In this document: positions 16,469 through 25,404 of the stretch, in pieces
Layout: each line of letters begins with the position of its first letter
How positions within the stretch are numbered: position 1 is the first letter of the stretch
DNA from: Williamsia muralis
GTDB taxonomy: Bacteria > Actinomycetota > Actinomycetes > Mycobacteriales > Mycobacteriaceae
DNA length: 64,000 nucleotides
Reading direction: 5' to 3'
Assembly: GCF_002735905.1 (NCBI RefSeq)
Contig: NZ_PEBD01000010.1
Span: forward strand, 1 to 64,000
Notes under the pieces: generated by a model
Told to the model about the DNA's origin: nothing
Databases searched by the model: none
The model's input: only the letters and a program-made list of their open reading frames with translations
Translations under genes and position numbers: made by a program

Positions 16469-17362
16469 ATGGCGTTGAACGTGTTGAGCAAGCGTGTAAC
16501 CAGTAGGTGTGCAATCACATTCGCCGTGGTCACCCTCACTGCGGGAACCATGGCGGCGTGCACGTCGACCGATTCCGGTGACGACTCGAACCACCTGCAG
16601 GAACTCAAGGACAAGGGTGTTGTCACCGTGGGGTTCGCGGGTGAGGCGCCCTACTCGTTCGAGCAGGACGGCAATCTGACCGGTGCCACCGTGGCACTGC
16701 ACCGAGAGATCTTCGGCAACCTCGGAATCGAGACCGTCGAGGGCGTGAACGCCGATTTCGGTTCTCTCATACCCGGATTGCAGGCCAATCGGTTTGATGT
16801 CGTGAGCGCCGGCATGTCGATCTTGCCGCAACGCTGCGAGCAGGCCGCGTTCGGCGATCCCGAGTTCAACTACACCACCGCATTGATGGTCACGCAGGGC
16901 AATCCCAAGGCGCTCAAAGACATGCAGTCGGTGAAAGACAGCGGCGCCCGATTGGCCACAATGACCGGTGCGGTCGAGTCGGATTACGCCGAGTCCCTGG
17001 GGATCGAGAGCACGCAGGTGGCCACGCCGCAGGACGGAATGGATGCCGTCACGTCGGGTCGGGCGGACGTCTTTGCGCTGACCGCCATCTCGCTCAACTG
17101 GATGAAGACCAACAACCCGGGCGCGCCGGTCGACGTCACCGAGTCCTTCGTGGCGAACATCGACGGAAAGCCGCAGGTGGGCGCCGGAGCCACGGTGTTC
17201 CGCACCGATGACAAAGAGTTGCTCGAGGCGTACAACGCCGAACTGGCGAAGATCACGTCGGATCCGCAGAAGTATCTGGATCTGGTCGGCGAGTTCGGCT
17301 TCACAGAAGAAGAATTGCCCGATCCCAACCTGACCACTGCCCAACTGTGTGAGGGCGTTTGA
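16469..17362 (+). CDS. ehuB: Ectoine/hydroxyectoine-binding lipoprotein EhuB
   Basis: A 297-residue solute-binding protein of the polar amino-acid family. The signal peptide ends with a lipobox MAAC near residue 31, so it is membrane-anchored. EhuB-type sequence follows: VVTVGFAGEAPYSFEQDGNL near 52, ADFGSLIPGLQANRFDVVSA near 92, and PQRCEQAAF near 117, whose Cys region is typical of EhuB. ATG 16469 follows GGAAGG; the frame is open to 16382 but the extra residues are not signal-like. Compatible solutes taken up this way protect against osmotic stress and can also be eaten. The remaining ehu genes follow in the same order as in other bacteria. Confidence 0.87.
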   Translation: MALNVLSKRVTSRCAITFAVVTLTAGTMAACTSTDSGDDSNHLQELKDKGVVTVGFAGEAPYSFEQDGNLTGATVALHREIFGNLGIETVEGVNADFGSLIPGLQANRFDVVSAGMSILPQRCEQAAFGDPEFNYTTALMVTQGNPKALKDMQSVKDSGARLATMTGAVESDYAESLGIESTQVATPQDGMDAVTSGRADVFALTAISLNWMKTNNPGAPVDVTESFVANIDGKPQVGAGATVFRTDDKELLEAYNAELAKITSDPQKYLDLVGEFGFTEEELPDPNLTTAQLCEGV

Positions 17363-17386
17363 CCCCCACCGGAGCGGTATCCCTCC

Positions 17387-18118
17387 GTGGGTGAGAACTT
17401 CGACACCTTCCTGGATGCATGGCCTCGCATCCAGGAAGGCATCCTCACGACGATCTACCTGACGGTCGGCGGCGCTGCGCTTGCCTTTGTGCTGGCCCTC
17501 CTCCTCGGTCTTGCCGCGGGGAACAAGTACGTGCTGGTCAGGGGTGTATCCCGCGCCATTGTGGAGTTCTTTCGAGGCACCTCCCTGCTGGTCCAGTTGT
17601 TCTGGCTCTTCTACGTGTTGCCACTGCTCGGGTTCCAGCTCGAAGCGATGTTCTGTGGGATTCTCGCCTTGGGCCTGAACTATGGCGCGTACGGCGCCGA
17701 AGTGGTCCGTGGATCCATTGCGGCGGTACCTGCCACCCAGTGGGAAGGCGCTGTGGCGCTCAACTTCTCACCGTGGCAGCGGCTGCACCGCATCATCTTC
17801 CCGCAGGCCTGGGTCCAGATGTTGCCGCCGCTGAACAACCTGCTGATCCAGTTGCTGAAGGGTAGCGCGCTGGCCAGTTTCGTTCTGCTGCAGGATCTCA
17901 CGTATCAGATCGAGCAGCTTCGACGAGGGACCGGAGACACGGTGTTCGCGTTCGGGATCGGTCTGGTTCTGTATTTCTGCATCGCCTACGTGCTGACGCT
18001 GGTGATGAACTTGCTGGAGGTCCGCGCGAAGTCGCGTCTCGGGGCGGGCCCGTCGATGCGCGAGGTTCTGCGGCTGCGCCCTGAGCGGCCCGGCGAGAGC
18101 ATCGGGGTGGGCCGATGA
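17387..18118 (+). CDS. ehuC: Ectoine ABC transporter permease EhuC
   Basis: A 243-residue HisM-type permease subunit. Hydrophobic segments include TIYLTVGGAALAFVLALLLG and LLVQLFWLFYVLPLLGF. The EAA coupling loop is EGAVALNFSPWQRLHRIIFP near residue 125. A charged tail of about 30 residues ends the protein. Start GTG 17387 lies 24 bases after ehuB. It overlaps ehuD by four bases (ATGA). It pairs with EhuD to form the channel. Assignment to C rather than D rests on gene order and sequence. Confidence 0.87.
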   Translation: MGENFDTFLDAWPRIQEGILTTIYLTVGGAALAFVLALLLGLAAGNKYVLVRGVSRAIVEFFRGTSLLVQLFWLFYVLPLLGFQLEAMFCGILALGLNYGAYGAEVVRGSIAAVPATQWEGAVALNFSPWQRLHRIIFPQAWVQMLPPLNNLLIQLLKGSALASFVLLQDLTYQIEQLRRGTGDTVFAFGIGLVLYFCIAYVLTLVMNLLEVRAKSRLGAGPSMREVLRLRPERPGESIGVGR

Positions 18119-18759
18119 ATGCGCAATGGAGCTGGGAGCGGGCGTTCGACTCGCTGCCGGTGCTGCTCGAAGGGTTCCGGATCACGTTGCTGGCCACCGT
18201 GCTGGGCTTCATGATCGCGGCGGTGTTGGGATTGGTCATTGCGGTGGTGCGGCACAGTGCTCCCAAAGCGGTGACGGTTCCGTTGCGCATGGTCACCGAG
18301 TTCATCCGGCTCACGCCACTCGTGGTGCAACTGCTGTTCGCCTATTACCTGCTGCCGCAGTTCTCGGCGTTGCAGATCGGCATCGTTGTACTCGGTATCC
18401 ACTACTCCACCTACATGGCCGAGGTCTATCGCGCGGGGATCGACGCGGTACCACCGGGCCAGTGGGAGGCAGCGCACGCACTGTCGCTGCCGACGGTGCG
18501 CAAGTGGCGGGCTGTGGTGTTGCCACAGGCGATCCGCAAGACCACACCCGCACTGGGGAACTACGCGATCTCGATGTTCAAGGACACCCCGTTCCTCTTC
18601 GCCATCACGGTGGTCGAGATGGTCACCGCGGCGCAGCAATACGGCGCCAAGACCTTTCAGTACCTCGAACCGATCACCATGGCCGGGGTCATCTTCCTCA
18701 TCGCCAGTTACCCCACATCCGTCCTGATCAGAAGACTGGAGAAGCACCTTGCCTACTGA
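18115..18759 (+). CDS. ehuD: Ectoine ABC transporter permease EhuD
   Basis: A 214-residue partner permease. It has a first helix ITLLATVLGFMIAAVLGLVI, the conserved EFIRLTPLVVQLLFAYYLLP near residue 62 and EAA loop EAAHALSLPTVRKWRAVVLP near 120. ATG 18115 overlaps ehuC. Its last codons contain the TTG start of ehuA (11-base overlap). Length fits HisQ/HisM-type subunits. Confidence 0.88.
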   Translation: MNAQWSWERAFDSLPVLLEGFRITLLATVLGFMIAAVLGLVIAVVRHSAPKAVTVPLRMVTEFIRLTPLVVQLLFAYYLLPQFSALQIGIVVLGIHYSTYMAEVYRAGIDAVPPGQWEAAHALSLPTVRKWRAVVLPQAIRKTTPALGNYAISMFKDTPFLFAITVVEMVTAAQQYGAKTFQYLEPITMAGVIFLIASYPTSVLIRRLEKHLAY

Positions 18760-19558
18760 GGGCACGTCGGGCTCGGCGCGCGACAACAACACACCGATGA
18801 TCCTGTTCGACAAGGTCGTCAAGAAATACGGCGACCATGTGGTGCTCGACCATCTCGACTTCCGGGTCACCCGAGGCGAACGGGTGGCCCTGATCGGCCC
18901 CAGTGGCTCCGGCAAGACGACCATCCTCAGGTTGCTGATGACCCTGGAGACGCTGGACGGCGGAGTGATCTGGGTCGACGGCGCACCGCTGACCCACCAA
19001 TACAAGGGGGACAAGCTGGTTCGTGCGTCCGAGAAGCACCTGCGTGTGGTGCGCGCCAAGATCGGCATGGTGTTCCAGCATTTCAACCTGTTCCCCAACA
19101 TGACTGTGCTGCAGAACATCACCGAGGCCCCGATCCATGTGCTGGGCCTGAGCAAATCGGAAGCGACCAGCAGGGCGCGCGAACTGCTCGAGACCGTAGG
19201 ACTGTCGGACAAGGAGGACGCCCACCCGACAAAGCTCTCCGGCGGTCAGCAGCAGCGTGTGGCGATCGCGCGCGCACTGGCCATGGATCCCGACGTCTTG
19301 CTGCTCGACGAGGTGACCTCGGCGCTCGATCCCGAACTGGTGGCCGATGTGCTCGGGGTGCTTCGCACGATCGCCGAGACGACGGAGATCACGATGTTGA
19401 TCGTGACCCATGAGATGGGTTTCGCCCGCGATGTGGCCGACCGCGTCCTGGTGTTCGACGCGGGCAAGATCGTGGAAGAGGGCGACCCTGTCGACATCTT
19501 CACCAATCCCCAGCAGGAACGGACCAAGACGTTCCTCAAGGCAGTCCTGTCCAAGTGA
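18749..19558 (+). CDS. ehuA: Ectoine ABC transporter ATPase EhuA
   Basis: A 269-residue ATPase. Walker A is IGPSGSGKTT near residue 49, the Q-loop MVFQHFNLFP near 105, the signature [15 protein letters not shown] near 165, Walker B VLLLDEVTSALDPEL near 185 and the H-loop VTHEMGFARDVADRV near 215. The start is taken as TTG 18749 because GGAG lies seven bases before it (18738-18741). The next ATG (18797) would remove 16 residues but keep the domain. It energises EhuCD. Confidence 0.9.
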   Translation: MPTEGTSGSARDNNTPMILFDKVVKKYGDHVVLDHLDFRVTRGERVALIGPSGSGKTTILRLLMTLETLDGGVIWVDGAPLTHQYKGDKLVRASEKHLRVVRAKIGMVFQHFNLFPNMTVLQNITEAPIHVLGLSKSEATSRARELLETVGLSDKEDAHPTKLSGGQQQRVAIARALAMDPDVLLLDEVTSALDPELVADVLGVLRTIAETTEITMLIVTHEMGFARDVADRVLVFDAGKIVEEGDPVDIFTNPQQERTKTFLKAVLSK

Positions 19559-19587
19559 AGGCGGCGACGTCGCGAACCGTCGAACGA

Positions 19588-20541
19588 TCAGGACTCGGTG
19601 ATGTTTGCCGGTTTCCGGTTCGGTTCCAGGCTGCGCGCACGTAACCGCTTGTAGCCCCGCACGTTGAGCGGGCCGACGGACTTGAAGAAGAACCGCTCGT
19701 CCTCGACGGCGTTCGCGAACGTCGTGTCGGTGAGTACGGTGCCCGGGCGCGCCGAGCTGGTGAGGCGTGCGGCGATGTTCACCGGCTCGCCGAAGACGTC
19801 GCCGAGTCGTGTCAACACGGTTCCGAGGGCAACACCCACCCGTAGCGGCGGCAGGGCGTGTTCGGCCGAGAGGTGTTGTAAGGCAACGGCGATCTCGGCG
19901 CCCGCCACCGGATCCTCGGTGGAGAACATCACCGCATCGCCGAGCGTCTTGACCACGTGACCACCGCGCGAGTTGATGACCTCGAACGCGTTCGTCTCGA
20001 ACGTCTCGAGGAGATCGTCGAGTTCTTCCATCCCGATCTTGCGTGAGAGGCTGGTGTAGCCGACGATGTCGACGAAACCGATTGCCATGGTGCGATTTTC
20101 GCCCTCACTCATCGAGAGCGCATTCTGCAGTGCGGCAGACAGGTGGCGGCGCCAGATCAGGATCTGCACCCGCTGGACTGCCTGGAGCATCTGGGCGAGG
20201 TCCGGACTGTCGGCGGCCCGCATCCGTTCGGCGATGTGGTGTGCCTGCCATTCGGCCAGCCGGGACATCGTCTGGCCGAGAGCACGTGCCATCCCGATCT
20301 CGAAGGCCTCGGGCTGTGCCTCGTCGAGGCCGTGGACGAGTTGTAAGGCCTGGACGTCGTCGGCGGTGAAGAGGGGTTCGTCGGTCTTGTCCATGGCGAA
20401 CCCGAAAGCGGTCCACACCCGGTCGGCGAACTCGGTCGGGATGTTGAGTGCGGCGGTGACGTCTTCACGGGTGAACAGTCGCTTACCGCCGAGCAGCAGC
20501 GATTCGATCGCTTCGGCGGAGACATCCGACTCGTCGGTCAT
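19588..20541 (-). CDS. Class III adenylate cyclase with N-terminal regulatory domain
   Basis: A 317-residue cyclase making cAMP from ATP. Residues 1-145 resemble the regulatory domain of mycobacterial Rv1264/Rv2212-type cyclases (LLLGGKRLFTREDVTAALNI, GMARALGQTMSRLAEWQAHH). Residues about 150-310 are the catalytic domain. A metal-binding Asp lies in AIGFVDIVGYTSLSRKIG, the second metal Asp in HVVKTLGDAVMF (whose Lys would contact adenine), and the transition-state Asn and Arg in FGEPVNIAARLTSSARPG. All key residues are kept, so it should be active as a homodimer. It overlaps the tandem TetR gene by four bases, which links cAMP synthesis to that regulator's transcript. Confidence 0.88.
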   Translation of the reverse strand: MTDESDVSAEAIESLLLGGKRLFTREDVTAALNIPTEFADRVWTAFGFAMDKTDEPLFTADDVQALQLVHGLDEAQPEAFEIGMARALGQTMSRLAEWQAHHIAERMRAADSPDLAQMLQAVQRVQILIWRRHLSAALQNALSMSEGENRTMAIGFVDIVGYTSLSRKIGMEELDDLLETFETNAFEVINSRGGHVVKTLGDAVMFSTEDPVAGAEIAVALQHLSAEHALPPLRVGVALGTVLTRLGDVFGEPVNIAARLTSSARPGTVLTDTTFANAVEDERFFFKSVGPLNVRGYKRLRARSLEPNRKPANITES

Positions 20542-21782
20542 GACACCGGCGTCCGAGAGGGATCGGTTGCCGGAACCAAGGGCAGGCCCAGTACGCCTTT
20601 CATCAGGTACGCGAGCAACGCAGGCATCTCGGGTCGAGTCCAGTTGCGACGCAGGCGCATGGCGTCATTGGCGATGGTCAGTGCTGCGTGCACGGTCAGT
20701 GCGGCCTCCGGGCCTGGAAGGTCGGTCTCGATCTGCTCGACCAGGTTCACCCATCGTGCCACGTACCGGCGTTGGTAGAGGATGAGTTCGCCATTGTCGA
20801 AACCTTCGAGGACGCTCCGGCTGTTGAACGAGACCGACAGGTCCGGAGTGGACGTGAGGACCTGGATGTAGGAATCGACGAGCAGGGAGAGAAGGGCTGC
20901 GGGGTTCTCGGCCACCGAGTACACGGCGATCGCGCTGGCCTCGAGGCGGTTGGCGCTGCGCTGGCTGATCGCGATCAGAATCGCTTGTTTGCTCGAAAAG
21001 TGCTTGTAGACACTGGGTCCGGTGATACCCACGGCCTCGCCGATCTCATCGACACCCACTGTGGCGAACCCGCGCCGCTGGAACAGTTCGGCAGCCGCGT
21101 CGAGGATCTCGTCGCGTCGGCCGGCGGGCTCGGCGAGACCCGCAGGCAGCGGTGCGATCGCGGTCGCGTGATCGGGGGTCATCTCCACCACCCGGCCGAC
21201 AAGCGTCACCAGGCGTGCGATGGCGCGTGAGTTCGAGATGCGGGTGCGGTGCACGGACACACTGCCGTTGACGCTGAGGATGGTCCACGCCAGTTGGTCG
21301 ACATCACGTGGGGACAGGTCGGTGCGGTGACCGAAGACCGCCCCCGACCACCGGTGCAGCACCGTGCGTGTGCGCCGGGCGACCTCGTCGTTCTGTTCTG
21401 GGGTCAGGTGGGCGGTGGACCAACGCCAGAGCGCTGCCGAGTTCGGATTGGTTACCCCGAGCGCACACAGCTTCTCGATGGCCTTGCCGATCGGGATCTG
21501 GCCGTCCGCCGCGGGGGAGAGTGCGGCGTCGGTGCATTGCTCGATGTCCTCGACGCCCGACATCACCGCGGCGAACAGGATCGCCTGTTTGTCGGCGAAA
21601 TGACGGTAGATGGAGGGGCCCGTGACACCCGCGGCCTTGGCGATGTCCGCCACCGAGACGTGGTCGTACCCGCGCGCCAGGAACAGTTCGGCCGCGCGGT
21701 CGACCAGCTGGCGCTTGCGATCGGCGGGCCGACTCTGGCGCTGGGGGCGCGAGACGGGCGTGACGTCGGGGTTGGTGGACAT
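20538..21782 (-). CDS. Tandem TetR-family regulator (two complete TetR units fused)
   Basis: A 414-residue protein with two TetR units end to end. The first DNA-binding domain is at about residues 22-68 (ELFLARGYDHVSVADIAKAA, then GPSIYRHFADKQAILFAA). The second is at about 225-275 (ELFQRRGFATVGVDEIGEAV, then GPSVYKHFSSKQAILIAI). Each is followed by its own helical ligand-binding region. A single chain can thus form the usual two-HTH unit without dimerising, or bind longer sites. Start ATG 21782. It is divergent from fadA-fadB and lies first in an operon with the cyclase. Repression of fadAB, with an acyl-CoA ligand, is the likely role but is inferred from position. Confidence 0.88.
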   Translation of the reverse strand: MSTNPDVTPVSRPQRQSRPADRKRQLVDRAAELFLARGYDHVSVADIAKAAGVTGPSIYRHFADKQAILFAAVMSGVEDIEQCTDAALSPAADGQIPIGKAIEKLCALGVTNPNSAALWRWSTAHLTPEQNDEVARRTRTVLHRWSGAVFGHRTDLSPRDVDQLAWTILSVNGSVSVHRTRISNSRAIARLVTLVGRVVEMTPDHATAIAPLPAGLAEPAGRRDEILDAAAELFQRRGFATVGVDEIGEAVGITGPSVYKHFSSKQAILIAISQRSANRLEASAIAVYSVAENPAALLSLLVDSYIQVLTSTPDLSVSFNSRSVLEGFDNGELILYQRRYVARWVNLVEQIETDLPGPEAALTVHAALTIANDAMRLRRNWTRPEMPALLAYLMKGVLGLPLVPATDPSRTPVS

Positions 21783-21813
21783 TGTGAATCCACCCTAGCT
21801 CATGAAGGCGCTA

Positions 21814-21843
21814 TTGAATGCTGCTCTGTACTCGGGGTATGGT
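21814..21843 (+). promoter_or_regulatory. Probable fadA-fadB promoter
   Basis: TTGAAT (21814-21819), an 18-base spacer and TATGGT (21838-21843) match the vegetative consensus well. The expected start near 21850 leaves a leader of about 90 bases before fadA. The sequences AGCTCATGAAGGC and GCCTCATGTAGCT flank the promoter as an imperfect inverted repeat and could bind the divergent tandem TetR protein. Confidence 0.6.
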
Positions 21844-21940
21844 CAAATAAGTTACAGCGCGTTAGCCTCATGTAGCTGGAGGAATATCAGCGAGGCGAGC
21901 GCCCGCGAACATCGCAGTTCATTTGAAAGGAAACCTCAGC

Positions 21941-23149
21941 GTGACTGATGCATACATCTACGAGGCCATTCGTACGCCTCGTGGCAAGCAGCGTAAGGGC
22001 TCGCTGCACAGCGTGAAGCCCGTCGACCTCATCGTCGGCCTCATCAACGAACTCAAGGTCCGCTTCCCGGACATGGATCCCGCCGACATCGACGACGTGG
22101 TCCTCGGTGTGGTTTCCCCCGTCGGCGAGCAGGGTGCGGTCATCCCGCGTACCGCCGCCCTCGTGGCAGGACTGCCGGACACCGTGCCGGGCACCCAGAT
22201 CAACCGCTTCTGCGCCTCCGGCCTCGAAGCCACCAACCTCGCGGCCCAGAAGGTCGCATCGGGCTGGGACAACCTCGTCATCGCCGGCGGCGTCGAGTCC
22301 ATGTCGCGCGTGCCCATGGGCAGCGACGGTGGCGCGATGTTCACCGACCCCGCCACGGCATACGACCTCTACATCGCCCCGCAGGGCATCGGCGCAGACC
22401 TGATCGCCACCATCGAAGGCTTCTCCCGTGAAGACGTCGACGCGTACGCCGCCGAGTCGCAGGCGCGCGCCGAGGCCGCATGGTCGGGCGGATACTTCGC
22501 CAAGTCGGTTGTGCCGGTCAAGGACATCAACGGCGTCACGCTGCTCGACCACGACGAGCACCGTCGTCCCGGCAGCACCGTCGAGAGCCTGGGCAAGCTG
22601 AAGTCGGCCTTCGAGGGCCTGGCCGCGATGACCGGCTTCGATGACGTGGCGCTGCAGAAGTACGTCAACGTGGAGAAAATCAATCACGTTCACACCGGCG
22701 GCAACTCGTCCGGCATCGTCGACGGTTCAGCTCTGGTGCTGGTCGGCAGCGAAGAGGCAGGCAAGCGCGCCGGCCTCACCCCGCGCGCCCGCGTCGTGGC
22801 CACCGCGCAGACCGGCAGCGACCCCACGATCATGCTCACCGGACCCACCCCGGCCACCGAGCTGGTACTCAAGAAGGCCGGACTCACCGTCGAGGACATC
22901 GACGTGTTCGAGCTGAACGAGGCGTTCGCCTCGGTTGTCATGAAGTGGCTCAAGGATCTGAAGATCCCGCACGAGAAGACCAACGTCAACGGCGGTGCCA
23001 TCGCGATGGGCCACCCGCTCGGCGCAACCGGCGCAATGCTGGTGGGCACCGTGCTCGACGAGCTCGAGCGCACCGGCGGCCGCTACGGCCTGATCACCCT
23101 GTGCATCGGTGGCGGCATGGGTGTTGCCACCATCATCGAGCGTGTCTGA
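21941..23149 (+). CDS. fadA: Acetyl-CoA C-acyltransferase (3-ketoacyl-CoA thiolase) FadA
   Basis: A 402-residue thiolase that performs the last step of beta-oxidation, releasing acetyl-CoA. The nucleophilic Cys is in [16 protein letters not shown] near residue 90. The Asn-Glu-Ala-Phe motif is in [12 protein letters not shown] near 325, the catalytic His in [16 protein letters not shown] near 355, and the second Cys in [13 protein letters not shown] near 387. GTG 21941 begins [13 protein letters not shown], the usual thiolase start. An upstream TTG at 21923 is less likely. fadB follows after 46 bases, and together they form the trifunctional-type complex. Confidence 0.93.
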   Translation: MTDAYIYEAIRTPRGKQRKGSLHSVKPVDLIVGLINELKVRFPDMDPADIDDVVLGVVSPVGEQGAVIPRTAALVAGLPDTVPGTQINRFCASGLEATNLAAQKVASGWDNLVIAGGVESMSRVPMGSDGGAMFTDPATAYDLYIAPQGIGADLIATIEGFSREDVDAYAAESQARAEAAWSGGYFAKSVVPVKDINGVTLLDHDEHRRPGSTVESLGKLKSAFEGLAAMTGFDDVALQKYVNVEKINHVHTGGNSSGIVDGSALVLVGSEEAGKRAGLTPRARVVATAQTGSDPTIMLTGPTPATELVLKKAGLTVEDIDVFELNEAFASVVMKWLKDLKIPHEKTNVNGGAIAMGHPLGATGAMLVGTVLDELERTGGRYGLITLCIGGGMGVATIIERV

Positions 23150-23195
23150 CCTTCCGGACTTCTTCCCCCTTCGCCAGAAAGAGCTTTGAATACCT

Positions 23196-25373
23196 ATGAC
23201 TGACAACATGATCGGCTGGGAGCAGGACGGCGACGGCGTCGTTGTGCTCACCATGGACGACCCGAACCAGGGCGCCAACACGATGAACGACCTCTACACC
23301 TCGTCGATGGCCGCGACCGTCGACCGCCTCGAGGCCGAAAAAGACAGCATCACCGGTGTTGTGCTGACCTCGGCGAAGAAGACCTTCTTCGCCGGCGGCG
23401 ACCTCAAGGACATGACGTCCGACCGTAAAGGTGCGGACAAGGCTGAGCTGGCCACCCAGATCACCAACCACACCAACGGGATGAAGGCGGTGCTGCGCCG
23501 GCTCGAGACCCTCGGCAAGCCCGTGGTCGCGGCCATCAACGGTGCCGCACTCGGTGGCGGCCTCGAGATCGCGCTGCACACCCATTACCGCATCGCCGCC
23601 GACGTCAAGGGCATCAAGATCGGTCTGCCCGAGGTCACCCTGGGTCTGCTGCCCGGCGGCGGTGGCGTGGTCCGTACGGTACGTCTCCTCGGCCTCCAGA
23701 ACGCGTTGATGAACGTGCTGCTGCAGGGTCCGAGTTTCAACGCCACCAAGGCGAAGGAAACCGGTCTCGTGGATGAGGTCGTCGGTTCGGTCGACGAACT
23801 GATCCCCGCTGCGAAGGCGTGGATCTCGGCGAATCCCGAAGCGGCACAGCCGTGGGACACAAAGGGCTACAAGATGCCGGGCGGCTCACCGACCAGCCCG
23901 TCGCTGGCCCAGATGCTCCCGGCCATGCCCGCCCTCCTGCGCAAGCAGCTCAAGGGTGCCCCGATGCCGGCGCCGCGTGCCATCATGGCTGCCGCGATCG
24001 AGGGCGCCTACGTCGACGTCGACACCGCGGACATCGTGGAGACGCGCTACTTCGTGTCGCTGGTGACCGGCCAGGTCGCACAGAACATGATCAAGGCGTT
24101 CTTCTTCGACCTGCAGGCCATCAACGGTGGCGCATCCCGTCCCGAGGGCTTCGAGAAGTACACCGCCAAGAAGGTCGGTGTCATCGGCGCCGGCATGATG
24201 GGTGCTGCCATCGCGTATGTCTCGGCCAAGGCCGGCATCGAGGTCGTCCTCAAGGACATCAACATCGAGGCCGCCGAAAAGGGCAAGAACTACTCGGTCA
24301 AGCTGGAGGAAAAGGCGCTCTCACGTGGGAAGACCACCCAGGAGAAGTCCGACGCGCTGCTCGCCCGCATCACCCCGACCACCGATGCGGCCGACTTCAA
24401 GGGTGTCGACCTGGTGATCGAGGCTGCCTTCGAGTCGGTCGAGGTCAAGCACCAGGTGTTCCAGGAGATCGAGGACATCGTCGAGCCCGACGCGATCCTC
24501 GGATCCAACACCTCCACGTTGCCCATCACCAGTCTCGCCGAAGGCGTGAAGCGGTCCGAGGACTTCATCGGAATCCACTTCTTCTCGCCGGTCGACAAGA
24601 TGCCGCTGGTGGAGATCATCAAGGGTGCCAAGACCTCTGACGCCGTGCTGGCCAAGGTCATCGACTACACCCTGCAGATCCGCAAGACCCCGATCGTGGT
24701 GAACGACAGCCGTGGGTTCTTCACCTCGCGTGTCATCGGCACGTTCGTCAACGAGGCCATCGCGGCCGTCGGCGAAGGTGTGGAGCCCACGTTCATCGAG
24801 CAGGCGGGCGCACAGGCCGGTTACCCGGCCCCGCCGCTGCAGCTCATGGACGAGCTCACGCTCACCTTGCCGCAGAAGATCCGCAAGGAAACCGAGAAGG
24901 CACTCGCGAACGAGGGCAAGCCGGTTCCCCAGCACGGTTCGAATGCGGTGGTGGACAAGATGGTCGACGACCTCGGTCGTCCCGGGCGCTCCGGCGGCAA
25001 GGGCTTCTACGAGTACGACGAGAACGGCAAGCGCGTCCGCATCTGGCCGGGTCTGCGTGAGGCGTTCAACTCGGGCACCAAGGAGATCCCCTTCGAGGAC
25101 ATGAAGGAGCGGATGCTCTTCGCCGAGGCCCTAGAGACCGTCAAGTGCTTCGACGAGGGTGTGCTGGAGACCGTGGCCGACGCGAACATCGGCTCGATCT
25201 TCGGTATCGGATTCCCCGCCTGGACCGGCGGCGTGATCCAGTACATCAACCAGTACGAGGGTGGCCTGCAGGGCTTCGTCGACCGCTCACGCGATCTGGC
25301 ATCGAAGTACGGCAAGCATTTCGAGCCGCCGCAGTCGCTCGTCGACAAGGCAGCCAAGGGCGAGAAGTACTGA
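23196..25373 (+). CDS. fadB: Multifunctional beta-oxidation protein FadB
   Basis: A 725-residue fusion of enoyl-CoA hydratase and 3-hydroxyacyl-CoA dehydrogenase. The crotonase part (residues 1-200) has the oxyanion segments TFFAGGDLKDM and GAALGGGLEIALHTHYRIAA. Its catalytic Glu residues are near 121 and in GLPEVTLGLLPGGGG near 143. The NAD-binding part starts near 326 (KVGVIGAGMMGAAIAYVSAK). Its catalytic His is in FIGIHFFSPVDKMPLVEI near 455, followed by NDSRGFFTSRVIGTFVNEA near 510. The C-terminal dehydrogenase domain is complete. ATG 23196 lies 46 bases after fadA. It catalyses hydration and oxidation, and FadA then cleaves the product. Confidence 0.94.
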   Translation: MTDNMIGWEQDGDGVVVLTMDDPNQGANTMNDLYTSSMAATVDRLEAEKDSITGVVLTSAKKTFFAGGDLKDMTSDRKGADKAELATQITNHTNGMKAVLRRLETLGKPVVAAINGAALGGGLEIALHTHYRIAADVKGIKIGLPEVTLGLLPGGGGVVRTVRLLGLQNALMNVLLQGPSFNATKAKETGLVDEVVGSVDELIPAAKAWISANPEAAQPWDTKGYKMPGGSPTSPSLAQMLPAMPALLRKQLKGAPMPAPRAIMAAAIEGAYVDVDTADIVETRYFVSLVTGQVAQNMIKAFFFDLQAINGGASRPEGFEKYTAKKVGVIGAGMMGAAIAYVSAKAGIEVVLKDINIEAAEKGKNYSVKLEEKALSRGKTTQEKSDALLARITPTTDAADFKGVDLVIEAAFESVEVKHQVFQEIEDIVEPDAILGSNTSTLPITSLAEGVKRSEDFIGIHFFSPVDKMPLVEIIKGAKTSDAVLAKVIDYTLQIRKTPIVVNDSRGFFTSRVIGTFVNEAIAAVGEGVEPTFIEQAGAQAGYPAPPLQLMDELTLTLPQKIRKETEKALANEGKPVPQHGSNAVVDKMVDDLGRPGRSGGKGFYEYDENGKRVRIWPGLREAFNSGTKEIPFEDMKERMLFAEALETVKCFDEGVLETVADANIGSIFGIGFPAWTGGVIQYINQYEGGLQGFVDRSRDLASKYGKHFEPPQSLVDKAAKGEKY

Positions 25374-25404
25374 CGCTCCGAGTGATCGAGGGCTGACCGA
25401 CAGG

